Position numbers and translations under genes: made by a program. DNA of 64,000 nucleotides from Uranotaenia lowii (Eukaryota; Arthropoda; Insecta; Diptera; Culicidae), in assembly GCF_029784155.1 (NCBI RefSeq), contig NC_073692.1, positions 325,161,406 to 325,225,405 of the forward strand, written 5' to 3'. Position 1 is the first letter of the stretch, and each line of letters opens with the position of its first letter. Below the pieces are notes generated by a model. The model made no database searches. It was not told the origin of the DNA and saw nothing but the letters and a program-made list of their open reading frames with translations. Below, in pieces: positions 1-10,574 of the stretch.

Positions 1-2
1 AA

Positions 3-128
3 ATTTCAAGAATGATGAAGCGAAGAATTAATCCACAGTTAAGGCTCCTTAAAACTCCAGATGGAGTCATAAGTGATCAAAAGAATATTAGAACTAGAGT
101 TCAAACCCACTTTTTAACAACAGTTCAA
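3..128 (+). pseudogene. LINE ORF2 linker upstream of RT (fragment)
   Basis: Reading from base 3, the sequence encodes a linker containing LLKTPDGVISDQKNIR. This is the type of segment that lies between endonuclease and reverse transcriptase in L1-like ORF2 proteins. The frame closes at about 126-128 (TGA). The RT resumes after about 198 in another frame, so a frameshift or small indel lies between. The segment is open at the window edge. Confidence 0.55.
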
Positions 129-198
129 TGATATGAATAAGCTGGATAATAATATTGAAGCATAATTTTTTTTAAATAAAAAGTTCAGTAGCCAAGCT

Positions 199-1173
199 AT
201 GAATAAACTTGTAGAACCTATAACAGAAGAAGAACTATCAACAGTAGTTAAAAAATCAACAAAAAAGAAGGCTCCTGGACCTGATGGGATCACTTATGAA
301 TTTTATAATGTAATGTTTGACACAGTTAAGCAGGACTTGTTGAATCTTTTTAATGTGTTTTTAAGTAATACGATGAAACCTATGGAAAATTTCTCTGCGG
401 GAATAATTACACTAATTCCAAAATCGGGTTGTAAGAATGATTTAAACAACTACAGGCCTTTAAGTCTTCTAAACTCAGATTACAAGCTTTTCACTAAAAT
501 AATAGCTGGAAGAATTTCCACACATCTACACGAGATTATTGGATCGGAGAAATCGGCAGGTAATAAAGGTAACTCATGTATGCAGAATTTAGACATAATT
601 CAATCTCTTATAGTTAAAGCTCAGCAATCGAAACGGTTTAGAATAGCACTTTTGAGTGCTGATTTGGAAAAAGCTTTCGATAGAGTGAATCATGGAAAAC
701 CTTGGCAAGTATTACTTAAAATCGGACTACCGAATAAATTATTCGAATGTTTGAAAAATATCTACAATAAGGCATCGTCTCAGATAATTGTGAATGGATA
801 TCTTACAGACACTTTTCAAATAACCTGTTCAGTTCGACAAGGCTGTCCGTTGTCTATGATATTTTTTTCTATTTATATTGAAACTTTAATAAAACAGATT
901 CAAGCAACCGTTAAAGGAATATTAGTGGTAGATAATTTCGTTCAAATATTAGCATATGCTGATGATATTACAATTGTTATAAGAACTGATGAAGAATTTG
1001 ATAAAGTTTTGGAAATATTTGAAATGTTTGCAAAAGATGCGGGTATAAGACTAAATTTTAAAAAATCAGGTTTTCTTAGAATGAATAATGTTCAAATTGG
1101 TCCTCAACGTTTGGAAGAAATGGGAAAATTGAAAATTTTAGGTGTAGTTTTTCAAACAGATTTTAAAAAATGA
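199..1173 (+). pseudogene. LINE ORF2 reverse transcriptase domain (fragment)
   Basis: This frame encodes most of a LINE reverse transcriptase, which copies the element RNA at a nicked chromosomal site. Visible RT blocks in order are PGPDGITYEFY near residue 27, NYRPLSLLNSDYKLFTKI near 85, LSADLEKAFDRVNH near 155 (block with the first catalytic Asp), SVRQGCPLSMIFFSIYIE near 212, and AYADDITIV near 252 (YxDD active site). The frame ends at TGA within an A-rich run (TTTTAAAAAATGA), while homologous sequence continues in the next frame, so a one-base indel in the A run is the likely break. The catalytic motifs are intact. The true N-terminus is upstream and outside this frame. Confidence 0.85.
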
Positions 1174-2039
1174 CTGAAACAAACTTTGATCAAATCATAG
1201 CAAAGATGAAATCTGCAATATCCTTGTATAGTTGGCGAAAATTGAATTTGATCGAAAAAGTTTTTGTATCCAATACGTATATACTCGCGAAATTATGGTA
1301 CATCGGGCAATTGATTCCTCCCAGTAATAAACAATTAGGGATCATAAAAATGTTAATAGGTCAATTTCTATGGAGCCATCACAAATATTTTAGAGTGGAG
1401 CGGAATCAGTTGTATTTAACAAACCATCAAGGTGGTCTTAATTTGTTAGATCCAGAGATCCAATGTAAAGCGCTTTTCAAAAGAAACCTTCTATTTAAAA
1501 ACAATCAACCTATTCAACATTTTCTTATTAGTAAACCAGTCTTGAAAAATGTTACATTGAATATCAGAAAATGGTTGTGTATTGCTAAAGATATTCAAAA
1601 AGGAAAAGATTGAATTGATAATAGGAAAATCTATAATTTCATCATCCAGCAAAGAATAGTTGAAGTTAAAATTGAACAAAAATATCCTTCTCTACCATGG
1701 AAAATTGTGTGGATTAATCTTAGCAAAAAAATTTTGACAACAAATTCTAAATCAGAACTTTACGAAATATTTAATAATGTATATCCAAATAGAATTAAAA
1801 TGTACAGTCATAACTTTTCATCAGTGGAAAGCTTTGTTTGCGAAATTTGTCAAGAAGATGATAGTAATGTTCATAGAATAAAATATTGTGAAAAATCATG
1901 TTTTGTGTGGAGCTGGGTTAAAAATGTTATAAAAAACCATAAAGGATTAAATGTAGATGACCCAGAAGACATACTTTGTGAAGAAATAGATGAAGACCGA
2001 TGTGATGCAAAAGCAGGTTTGTGGCTTGTTTCGAAGTAA
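1170..2039 (+). pseudogene. LINE ORF2 C-terminal region with internal stop
   Basis: This continues the RT frame after the indel at the A run. One TGA at 1611-1613 interrupts it, but the same frame is open on both sides (KDIQKGKD, stop, IDNRKIYNF). Near the end it has CEICQEDDSNVHRIKYC, a Cys/His cluster like the zf-RVT domain at the C-terminus of L1-type ORF2 proteins. The frame closes at 2037-2039. The other frame then gives a plausible C-terminus (VIAYNMVNYKNASIFC and onward) ending at TAA 2165-2167, which points to a further indel near 2030. Confidence 0.75.
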
Positions 2040-2260
2040 TTGCTTACAACATGGTAAATTATAAAAACGCCAGTATATTTTGTTTTAAAAAGCATTTAAG
2101 AGATATTCGATGGAACAATAGTTTGTTATTTAGAAAACAGTTTGATAATTTCTTAAATTTATGTTAAAACTGAGTCTCTGAAAGGTTAAGAAATGTTTAG
2201 GTTAGCCGTAAGTTTAATTTTAAGATGATGTATTGTGAATAAAGGTTTTTAAAAAAAAAA

Positions 2261-4040
2261 TGTTTAGTTTTTAGAATTGATTCCAATTATTCTTTAATTT
2301 ATCCCTTCATACTTGTTTCAACGGAGAGAATCAAAACAAATCTCAGGTGTGACCAAAATAAATCTTTAATTCTGTGGTTTTGAAAATTTGACTGAACATT
2401 GGAACCTAATGACCAATGATCATTACAGCCAAAGTATTAAACTTTTTTTCCCCAAATAAAGGATTAAAATAAAAGAGCGGACAATTTGGAAACGCTGAAA
2501 AATTTCAATAAACAAACTTGATAAATGATATATGAGTGAATCTGAGACATATATTTATAAACTTATTAAGTTTGTTAAACTTCATTCAAATTTTTTGTGT
2601 TTTTTGCAAATTTTAGCAAAGAATCTAATTTTGTTCAAAATTTAAAAAAAAAACTAAATTTTTTACAAACAAAACTGTCTTGGATTTAGATTATTAAATT
2701 TGAAAAATACTCAACATAATTTAAATATTCTCAAAAAAACTGTCTCAAATTTGAATTATTTGGATAATTTTCCTTTCTTGTAAATATTAAATGCACGATA
2801 TTTTTAAATTGTTATGAATTATTTTATTAGAATAAGATTCAGATTACTATTTGCCGGTTTTCAAGCACTCGTCAAAATTATTCTATAATGACTTGATATG
2901 AAAATTTCAAAAACACTTTTTAAACAGTGAACCGTGTTGTTTTAGATTTTTTCAAATACTTGAAAACTAGGTACCTAAATATGTCCTAAAAAAAGTTTGG
3001 TTTGAAAATCGATTCTTCGAAAAATGAGTTTCATTTTGAAGTGAGGTTTTTTTCTACCGGAAGATCCGAGATAGCGATCAAAACTTTAATTGGAGCATAA
3101 CATATATATACACCTTTGGGAATATTTTTTTATGATTTTAAAAATTAATAAAACACTTAAAAATAACAAAGCGTTCAGAAGTCATGTAATTTTTAAAAAT
3201 GAATGGTTGTTTTTGGATTTTTTTAAATTTTGAACCATTTGCTGATAACCTGATAAAATAAATCATCTTTATTTTCGAATACTGAAACTAGAATAAATAA
3301 CCTTCAAAATGAATCTTTAAACAATAAAAACGGTCAACATTTACGGGCAGGGGAACGCCAACAAACTACAGATAACATTTTCTCAAAACAACATTTTGCG
3401 AACAGCTTTGGATGGTTAATGAATCATTTTTTTTCAACTCCTGCTGGACTTTCGTGTTAGAATGCATTCCAAATATATTCGCATTTTGATTTAAAACAGG
3501 GGGTGCATTGAAGAGTTCATGAAGACATTGGTCTTGACTTGATGTTTACTCCGATGCTTAAAAAACAGCGTCAATCATATAAAAAATTAAACTTCAATCA
3601 GTTTTGTGATATTTGCTATTTGGACGTTTCGGCTCGTTTTTAAGGTGATTTCAATCATTGAATCATCTGGACCTATGAAAATTTGTGGTATTTAAATCTT
3701 AATTTAAGTTACAAGACTCAACTATCGGTTCAGCAAGATTTTTTAATATTTGTCTTAATTTAAAAAAAAAATAATTTTACACTGTGAGCAGAAGAGCCAC
3801 AGTCTTTTATCCTAAGAGTTGCCGACCACTGATCTAGAGGCTCTGAATTAAGGAACATGAAATGTTAAAAATTCCAGTGGTCGAACTCTCTAAAGTTCTC
3901 ATAAAATAGGCAACAAAAAAAGCTTCTCTCCTGTGTGTTATATCAATAATATTATTTCAAAAGAATGTTAATATATTTTTAGAAAAAAATACATTTAAAA
4001 TTTTGAATTAGTAATTTGCAGTTTTTTGTGTCTTACATGT
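2261..4040. other. AT-rich spacer, no gene seen
   Basis: This is AT-rich DNA with many short A and T runs. I see no coding frame with recognisable motifs, no clear terminal repeats and no tandem array. Confidence 0.6.
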
Positions 4041-4950
4041 AATTAAAAGTATCACGTAGCAAAGAATGCTGTAGGCCTTTTTCTATCTAATCACTTCCCA
4101 ATGATGTGCTCTATTCGACAAAAGGGTTTGCCCATTCACATTAGGAGCAACGCAAGCGCCAAAAACTTTTATTTCAGCTCCACCCAATTATTTCAATAGA
4201 AAAACGACCGATATTGTGTCTAAGTGTGTTGATGTGTTGTTTGTGAGACTGACTCTTAGAATGCCAACGACAAAAGGCCCTTTCTGTATTTAATGACAAA
4301 ATGTCAGATAAACTTCTAGTCAGCAGGATTCCGCAAGAACTGTTATTATGCCCGGATCCAAAAACTTGGCAAACTCCATTTGCTGCCACTTCCATGTTGT
4401 GTTTTGTTTCTGAGTCCGTGAGGGCGTAGGAAAATGTGACAATAAATGAACACCTGCCCGGGTCGTACAGTGAAAGGTAAAAGGCGGCATGGAAGGATCC
4501 GTCGATGAAGGGCCGTTACCGGGGCTGAAAATTGAACCCGGTCCGGTGTAATTGGACCCTGGAAGCGGCCGTGTGTCTCTCTGAGGCTGTCTCCTGGCGG
4601 ATGTGGCCATTTTCGTGTTTCGTGTATCCATTTAGGTACCGGACCGGGAGGTGAAAAGGACATGTCGAATGGAAAATTCTGTCATATCCACCGAATTGCT
4701 GATCATTATCGGAAATAAATTCACCTGAAACGACCCGGCAATGCCGATGATGGTTGTGCGAGATATGATGCTTGATATTGCGCTCTGTTCGGCGAGAGAA
4801 TGGAATTTAAATTTTAGCACAAGATAGGCCCCAGAAGATGTTATTTCTTGCTTTTCAGTTTGACACATTTGAAAGGACGATAACCATAATGTGTAGTCGT
4901 TATGGAAGGATTTATGCAAATATTCATAGCAAATCGAATAAAAACAAAAG
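4041..4950. other. Less AT-rich unique island, no gene recognised
   Basis: Base composition shifts to a higher GC level, especially 4420-4660, with overlapping minus-strand frames of 73-105 codons. None shows a known motif, a signal peptide or a convincing splice structure. The rich overlap in several frames is expected from GC content alone. It may be unique host intronic or intergenic DNA. Confidence 0.4.
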
Positions 4951-6406
4951 TAATTTCTTAAAATTAGTTTCGTGTACGTTCAAAAGAATCAAAACTTTTG
5001 TTTGTGTGATAGTGTGACAATACAAAATGTTCTCTCATAAATTATTCGTAAATTGTAACATTTTATGTCGATGAGGGAATTTAGAATCAAGAAAAGCAAA
5101 TTCCAACAAACTTTTACGTCGTTATGAAACAACTTAAAATAGCACCGTTGAAATCTTCAATATTCTGAACTGTAAAACACAATTAGCCATTCTAGCGTGC
5201 ATATTTCTGTATACTTAAGACTTAACAGAAGAAACAATCGATAGAATCCTTATCTGTCTTTGTTTGTGTTTAGATTCCTTATCCTTCAAAACCTTTAAGC
5301 TTCTGAATCAGTTACACAAAATACTCATTCCAAACGCATAATAAACAATAGAAGGAACCATGAGAATTCGACAAACAGAATTTATTTTCAAAACTTGAAT
5401 AAATATCAGAATATTTCGGAATTTCAAGGGAAATACAAAAAAAAACTATCACAATTAGTTAGGTATCATTCATGTAATTAATTTGGCTCTTTTTTACCAA
5501 TGCACGACTTTGGCCTTAAAAGTCATAAGCTTTTATTTTACATGCCGCTAATATCGACATTTTTTGCTAACCAAACCATGCCTTCAGCATTTAAGTAGGT
5601 AATCTTAATTTTATGTAAGAATTCCAGCATTTCTATATTGAAAGCTCTTTTGAAATGATTCAAGAGCTCAGATTTTACGGCATGAAATCGTTAATGTTCG
5701 TCTCTTACCAAACAAGGCAACAAAATTCACATTTTTTCGAGCTGCAAGGAATTCTATAGCAATTTTGAATAATTTAGGAGCGCTGATTACAAATATGCAA
5801 TTATTTTTCTCCTATTAGCTCTTGTTTTCGGAAAAGCTTTGGAAAATAAGTGAAAAATAAATTAATTAAGTTTGTTTCGACAAAACAATAGAATATTAAT
5901 TTAAAAATAAAAATTTTAACTCAATGATAAACTTTCCAGAAGACCGCAAGTATTTATGAATTCTGAGAAAAAGTTATGAAGGTTTTCCTTTTTCTTTTTT
6001 TCAATTTTGCAAAATATGGGATTTTTGACGAAATTAAAAAGAAAATTGAAGCCAAATGGAATCTTTTCTATTCCCCCAAGTATAACACAAATCGTTTTGC
6101 AGCCATCAACAAAGTTTTTCAGTATCAAATATTCAAAGACATGCAAAAGTGATGTCAGAATTATAGTTTAATTCTTGTGTTTTAATTTTTTTTAAAATAT
6201 GGAGTTTTGTTTGTTAAGCGTTGAACATCTGAAACTGAAATATCTAGGCAAGATTTGAATTCTTGGTTGGATGAAGAATGATAAACAGATTCCGAATCTG
6301 TTTTTGTTTTCACGTATAGGTTTATCAGTTTATCAGTTCTTTTTAGATCGATTTTACCCAAAACTGATCAAGATCATAGCTTCAAACTATTCAAAATTAT
6401 ACAAAA
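4951..6406. other. AT-rich spacer
   Basis: No coding frame with motif support and no obvious repeat. The frame on the minus strand at 5916-6146 is lysine- and phenylalanine-rich low-complexity translation and is not called. Confidence 0.55.
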
Positions 6407-6697
6407 CTAGCTGACCCGGTAAACTTCGTTTTACCTTCAAAAGTAAAAATCGTAATAAATGTTTAATTTCATCTACATGTCCCTAACTGCACCGTGCTCA
6501 CGAATAGATTCTTATGGAAATCGTACCAAATAAAGTTGAATTTGTATTGGGACCACCTTCCATAAAAAGTGAGATCCTTGAACTATTATACAAACCATCT
6601 CTGACCCAAAAAACCCTTCACCCCTTCACTTCATTCCGACCGACCATTCATACGTGATGTTGTTACAAAGAAAATGCCTGCATTTTTATATATAAGA
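6407..6697 (-). mobile_element. Small non-autonomous Helitron-like element
   Basis: Read on the minus strand, the element starts with TC (TCTTATATATAAAAATG) and ends with GGGTCAGCTAG followed by T, as Helitrons do when inserted between A and T. A perfect six-base hairpin (GGTAAA, six-base loop, TTTACC; plus positions 6418-6435) lies just upstream of the CTAG end, also as expected. It encodes no Rep/helicase. Helitrons move by rolling-circle replication using proteins from autonomous copies. Confidence 0.75.
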
Positions 6698-6875
6698 TGT
6701 GAAGAGATAATTTTGTATGGGGACCCCGCTTTATTTTTTTAAACTATTATACAAACCATCTCCGACCCAAAAAAAACCCTCGGATACCAAATTTCACTTC
6801 ATTCCGACCGACCATTCATACGAGATGTTGTTACAAAGAAAACGCCTCCATTTTTATATATAAAAAAGCTCCTTT
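6698..6875 (-). repeat. Partial tandem copy of the Helitron 5' half
   Basis: This repeats the neighbouring Helitron from its ACTATTATACAAACCATCTC segment to the TTTTTATATATA end, with small differences. The direct neighbour therefore has two 5'-type ends in tandem, the kind of structure left by termini slippage or repeated rolling-circle initiation. Confidence 0.65.
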
Positions 6876-7079
6876 ACTCTCTGAATCTACCATGGAAAAA
6901 TGTTAATTTTGTTGCATTGTGTAATTGTTGTGGAATGAAAAGTTTATCTCTTTTCAATGCTATGTTTATGAACAGCAAGACAATTGCAAAAACACACTGT
7001 GATCATTTGTTTACCCTAAAATGGATCTATTTACTTTACAAAGAATAATGAAAAGAAAAAAAAACTTACTCGCCTGTAA

Positions 7080-7740
7080 TTTTTTTTTTTACAATATCCC
7101 AAATAACTATTATTCTAAGAGAAAGATGATCCTCAATTTTATTGGATAATTTGGTGGTGGATATAAAAAAATCCAAGTTTTCAATAAATTGGAATGAAGC
7201 TTGTATGCAACCAAACTTACATACAATATAGAGTATCGTACTTATTTTGGACCAGGGGACCTATTTCGGACCACCTTGTCTTACTCTTTTATAAAGCAAC
7301 TACTAACGAAAAAAATTAGTGCGTTACATTAAGTCCCCGGGCTTCAACAATATTGGCTAACAAATTTCATGATTATTTGTTTTATAAGAGAGCTAGACAA
7401 GGTGATCCAAAATTGGTCCGCTGGTTCAAAATAAGTCCGTTACCCTACATTGCACAAACTTGAAATAATGAGTTATAAACCAGTTAAGTTCGGAAATTCA
7501 AATAAAAACTTAAACAAAAAGAGATACAATTCCCATCTTGTACAGTTTGACTTGCGCTCTATCAATGGTTTCAATTTTTGAATAAATTAACAAGTTTCTC
7601 AATAAAAACCCTAAACTGTTAATTCCCTTTTTCAGAGTTTTAGGAAATATCGAAGGTAGGGGGAGGGGGGTTGATAAAAAAGAATTTGAAATTTGTTTAG
7701 GCGTTACGTTAATCTTATAATCATTCATGGAAAAATATGA
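7080..7740 (+). repeat. Dispersed repeat copy A, interrupted by a MITE
   Basis: Segments on both sides of the internal MITE match the region at 23640-24010 in the same orientation. Shared blocks include AAGCTTGTATGCAA with a following CATACAAT, and AGATACAATTCCCA followed by a similar 170-bp tail ending in a G-rich AGGGGGAG stretch. The second copy lacks the MITE, so it acts as an approximate empty site. Confidence 0.6.
7233..7445. mobile_element. MITE with imperfect 60-bp terminal inverted repeats
   Basis: The left arm (7233-7294; contains CTTATTTTGGACCAGGGGAC and CACCTTGTCTTACTC) is the imperfect reverse complement of the right arm (7380-7445; contains GACAAGGTGATCC and AAAATAAGTCCG). There is no coding capacity. 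I could not define a convincing target duplication. Confidence 0.65.
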
Positions 7741-7917
7741 ATTTTTTTTTTCATTTTAATAAATTCCGCTTCTTTCTTCAAATTTCTCTTTTTTTACCAA
7801 TACTTCTTATTTAAAGAAACTGCCTCAAGCAATCAAAAGCCACATATTTACGTGAATGGAGGCTTTGAAAGTTACATATTGGTGGACGAAGAGAATCATC
7901 TGCCCAATTCCCTTGAG

Positions 7918-8285
7918 CAGGGGTGATAACTGTCCGAATGTCATTTGACATTTTTCTGAAGCCTAGAGCGACATTCATCAGTTTGAAAACGACTGTCGCA
8001 GTCATGTCCTTTTTGGATTTTGTGAATGTCATCGCAAAGAAATTCCCTCAAGAAAATGTCAAATAACATTTGGGATGAATGTCACAACTTGCTTCGAGAT
8101 TGTGATAGTCATGGAAAAAAATGTTACGCTAATCTGATGACAGTCGGTTGTTCTTTCTGAAATTCATATTGGCAAATGTTATGGCGACATTTATCATTTT
8201 GAATGTCACAGAATATAATCGTGGCATTCATAAGAATCTTGATGAAATGTCATTAAAATGAATGTCGCGACAGTCAAAACGGTTC
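7918..8285 (+). repeat. GACATT-rich outer arm (left) of large inverted repeat
   Basis: The segment begins CAGGGGTGATAAC and contains many copies of GAATGTCA, GACATT and ATGTCATT in both orientations. The same type of sequence, in mirrored position and orientation, lies at 15225-15549 beyond the right 140-bp units, ending TCAACCCTG. A CAGGG terminus is common in hAT-type elements, but the bases flanking the two ends do not form a matching 8-bp duplication. Confidence 0.6.
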
Positions 8286-8308
8286 CTGCTGACTTTGCCA
8301 TGTTGGCT

Positions 8309-8641
8309 GGCCAATCTGGCCGGTTACGAAATCCGGAAAATCAAAATGATCAGATTTTAACTTGCGACACATCATTAGAAAGCTCTTGGCCTGTACATAA
8401 TGGGAATTGATATAAAAAGGTGGGTCGGGGCCATCTGGTCCTGGCCACGGCCAATCTGGCCGGTTCCGGAATCCAAAAAATCAAAATGATCAGATTTTAA
8501 CTTGCGACACATCATTAGAAAGGTATTGACCTGTATATGATGAGAATTGATTGGACATATTTTTCGGGCCATCTGGTCCTGGCCACGGCCAATTTGGCCG
8601 TCAGATTTTAACTTGCGTTCCGATTTTAACTTGCGACACAT
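8309..8641 (+). repeat. Tandem array of 140-bp GGCC-rich units (left)
   Basis: Units start with GGCCAATCTGGCCGGTT at 8309 and 8449 and with GGCCAATTTGGCC at 8587, giving a period of 138-140 bp and about 2.4 copies. Each full unit also carries ATCAAAATGATCAGATTTT, CTTGCGACACATCATTAGAA and CCATCTGGTCCTGGCCA. The same unit appears inverted at 15040-15229. The long minus-strand frame here is a by-product of the repeat. Confidence 0.85.
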
Positions 8642-9143
8642 GAATACAAAACGTTTTCAGTCTTCCCAAAGTTCTAACGAGTGTAAAAACGCTTAGTTGT
8701 AGTTTCATCAGACTTCGCAGGCTGGTTTACCATTTATTACCATATATTTGTTAACCATGCAAAATAACAAGTTTCACGCACATTCCATTAAACCTTTATT
8801 TTTCTAAGAATAAAAGTCCTTTTTTGTGAACTTTTCCTCTAACGATGATGAAAAAACTTATTTGCTGCAATATGCTGATGTGAACTGAGCTGCTCTTTGT
8901 CGTTGAAAAGATAGTCGAAATCTGAACAAACGGTTTCAAATCAGTTCCTTAGATCTGCATTGTATTACTTACGGTTCCTGCGAACTGGAGTTTATACATA
9001 TCAACGCTGGAGTGCGGTATTATTCGGTTCAGGAAATTCGTTCAATCGCTACCGGAATTCCTTAAAATCTCGATCTGTAGCGGGAAACGCGAGGTAAACA
9101 GGTCCGAATTTACACCAATACAAAGCCCGTTTAGGGCTGCTCG
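8642..9143 (+). other. Spacer and probable LINE 5' UTR
   Basis: No coding frame is supported. The sequence becomes less AT-rich from about 8985 and runs into the LINE ORF1 start, so roughly 8985-9143 is probably LINE 5' UTR. I cannot fix the exact 5' boundary because no target duplication was found. Confidence 0.4.
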
Positions 9144-10574
9144 TTGTGCGAGATGACGTCGGTTACATGCAGTGTGTGTGTCCAGGCGATCTCACCAGAA
9201 AACGATCGTGTCTACTGCTTTGGTGGCTGCCACCAAATCCTGCATAAAAAATTTTCGGAGCTCAATTCTGCTGCCTGCAAGGCGATACGCGAGAACCCAG
9301 GACTAAAGTATATGTGCTTCGACTGCAGAAAAAAGCTTAGCTGTATAAACGAAGTCAACAAAAAGTGTGAGCACCTTGCCGAGAAAGTGGAGTCATTGAG
9401 TACCCGATTTGATGATTATAAACGCGAACTCTCTGATCAACTCAAGCTTCTGCTATCTGAGTTTGAAAGAACTCTCTCTGATCGCTTTGAACTGATCATG
9501 GAAAATATGTTGAGAAAACGCTCTGAGTTACGCAGTCTATCTCAGCACACAGATTAAAAACAAACAGATGTACGACACAAAAAAACTTTCGCTGAGGTTG
9601 TCGAAAACGGTACTGCTAATGCTGAATCAATTTTTACCACCCCGTCTATAAAAATCAACGAAGGGCACCAGCATAGGTCAGGAAAACGCCGTACGAATGT
9701 TGTTAAAACGCCAAACACATCGAATCCTTCCGCTGTTAAAACACCAAACGTATCGAATAGGTCTGTTCTCCAGGTTCCATCGCAAAGTGTGACCACAAAA
9801 AGAACAAATTCCAAAAGGTTTGATAGAATCAGTCAGACGATACTGTTCAAACCAAAACATGCTAAAGATCCCAACGAAATTCAAAACTGCATTAAAAAAC
9901 ATCTAGATCCTATCGAATATGCTGTTAAAGAATTTCACCTGCGAGATAATGGAAACATAGCCATTCGATGTGAAACCAGTGAATTTGCCGAAAAACTGTC
10001 TATCTTTGCGAAACAAACTCTCGCCGATAAATTCGAAATAGATACGCTTAAGCCGCTTAAACCCCGATTGAAGATCCTAGGGTTCTCCAAAGAAGTTGAT
10101 GAGAGTACATTGCCAGAAATGATTAAAAAACAAAACACGGTTCCCCATAATGCTGAGCTTGAAATAATTCGCCTACAGAAAAGCTACCGAAAAACGGATC
10201 ATCTTATGTCAGCTGTTATTGAAGTCGACGCAGCCACATTTGAATATCTCATGAAACTGAAATTCGTTAATGTTGGGTGGGATCGATGTCGTGTTGTCGA
10301 AGAAGTCAATGTCCAGCGTTGCTACAACTGCTCCAGCTATGGTCACAAGTCTATCACGTGCCAGAACAAAGCGTGTTGTCCAAAATGTGCTGGTGCTCAT
10401 TTAGCTAAAGAATGCGAAAGTGATATTTTAAACTGCATTAACTGTTTGAATAAATCTCAAACTCAGTCTGATGATATTCGTAATACCTGGAACCACTCGG
10501 CATGGAGTTTCGATTGTTCTATTTATAAGGAGCGATTGAAGATAGCCAAACGACAAATAGATTACGCAACGTAG
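9144..10574 (+). pseudogene. LINE ORF1 (gag-like) with PHD-like finger and zinc knuckles
   Basis: ORF1 proteins of this group bind element RNA and form the ribonucleoprotein used in retrotransposition. Translation from the ATG at 9144 gives about 476 codons with one premature TAA at 9555-9557; the frame is open right through to 9788 and beyond, so one base change would account for the break. The N-terminus has a PHD-like Cys/His pattern (CSVC, YCFGGC, LH, YMCFDC) followed by a charged helical segment (about residues 70-130). A linker carries two copies of VKTPNxSN. The C-terminus has knuckles CYNCSSYGHKSITC and CPKCAGAHLAKEC plus a third partial one (CINC...). In the PHD-like finger the residue after LHKK is Phe where a zinc-binding Cys is usual. 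ORF1 ends in TAG 10572-10574, directly followed in frame by ORF2 sequence. Confidence 0.85.

Larger units (their letters stand above)
1..2260 (+). mobile_element. L1-like non-LTR retrotransposon, 3' part, decayed
   Basis: This is the 3' end of a LINE that enters from the left window edge. It carries a reverse transcriptase, a C-terminal cysteine/histidine cluster, a short 3' UTR and a terminal A10 tract (2251-2260) just after an AATAAAGG stretch. No endonuclease is visible because the 5' part lies outside the window. The reading frame changes at least three times and has one internal stop, so this copy cannot encode a working protein. The RQGCPLS box and zf-RVT-like tail suggest the L1/Tx1 group rather than the CR1/Jockey type found elsewhere here; the clade assignment is tentative. 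Confidence 0.88.

Noticed and set aside
4174..4919. Overlapping minus-strand frames of 73-105 codons
   Set aside because: Different phases overlap and none shows a motif; explained by the local GC rise.
8309..8641. CRISPR-like array
   Set aside because: The 140-bp units are contiguous repeats without spacers, in a eukaryotic transposon context.
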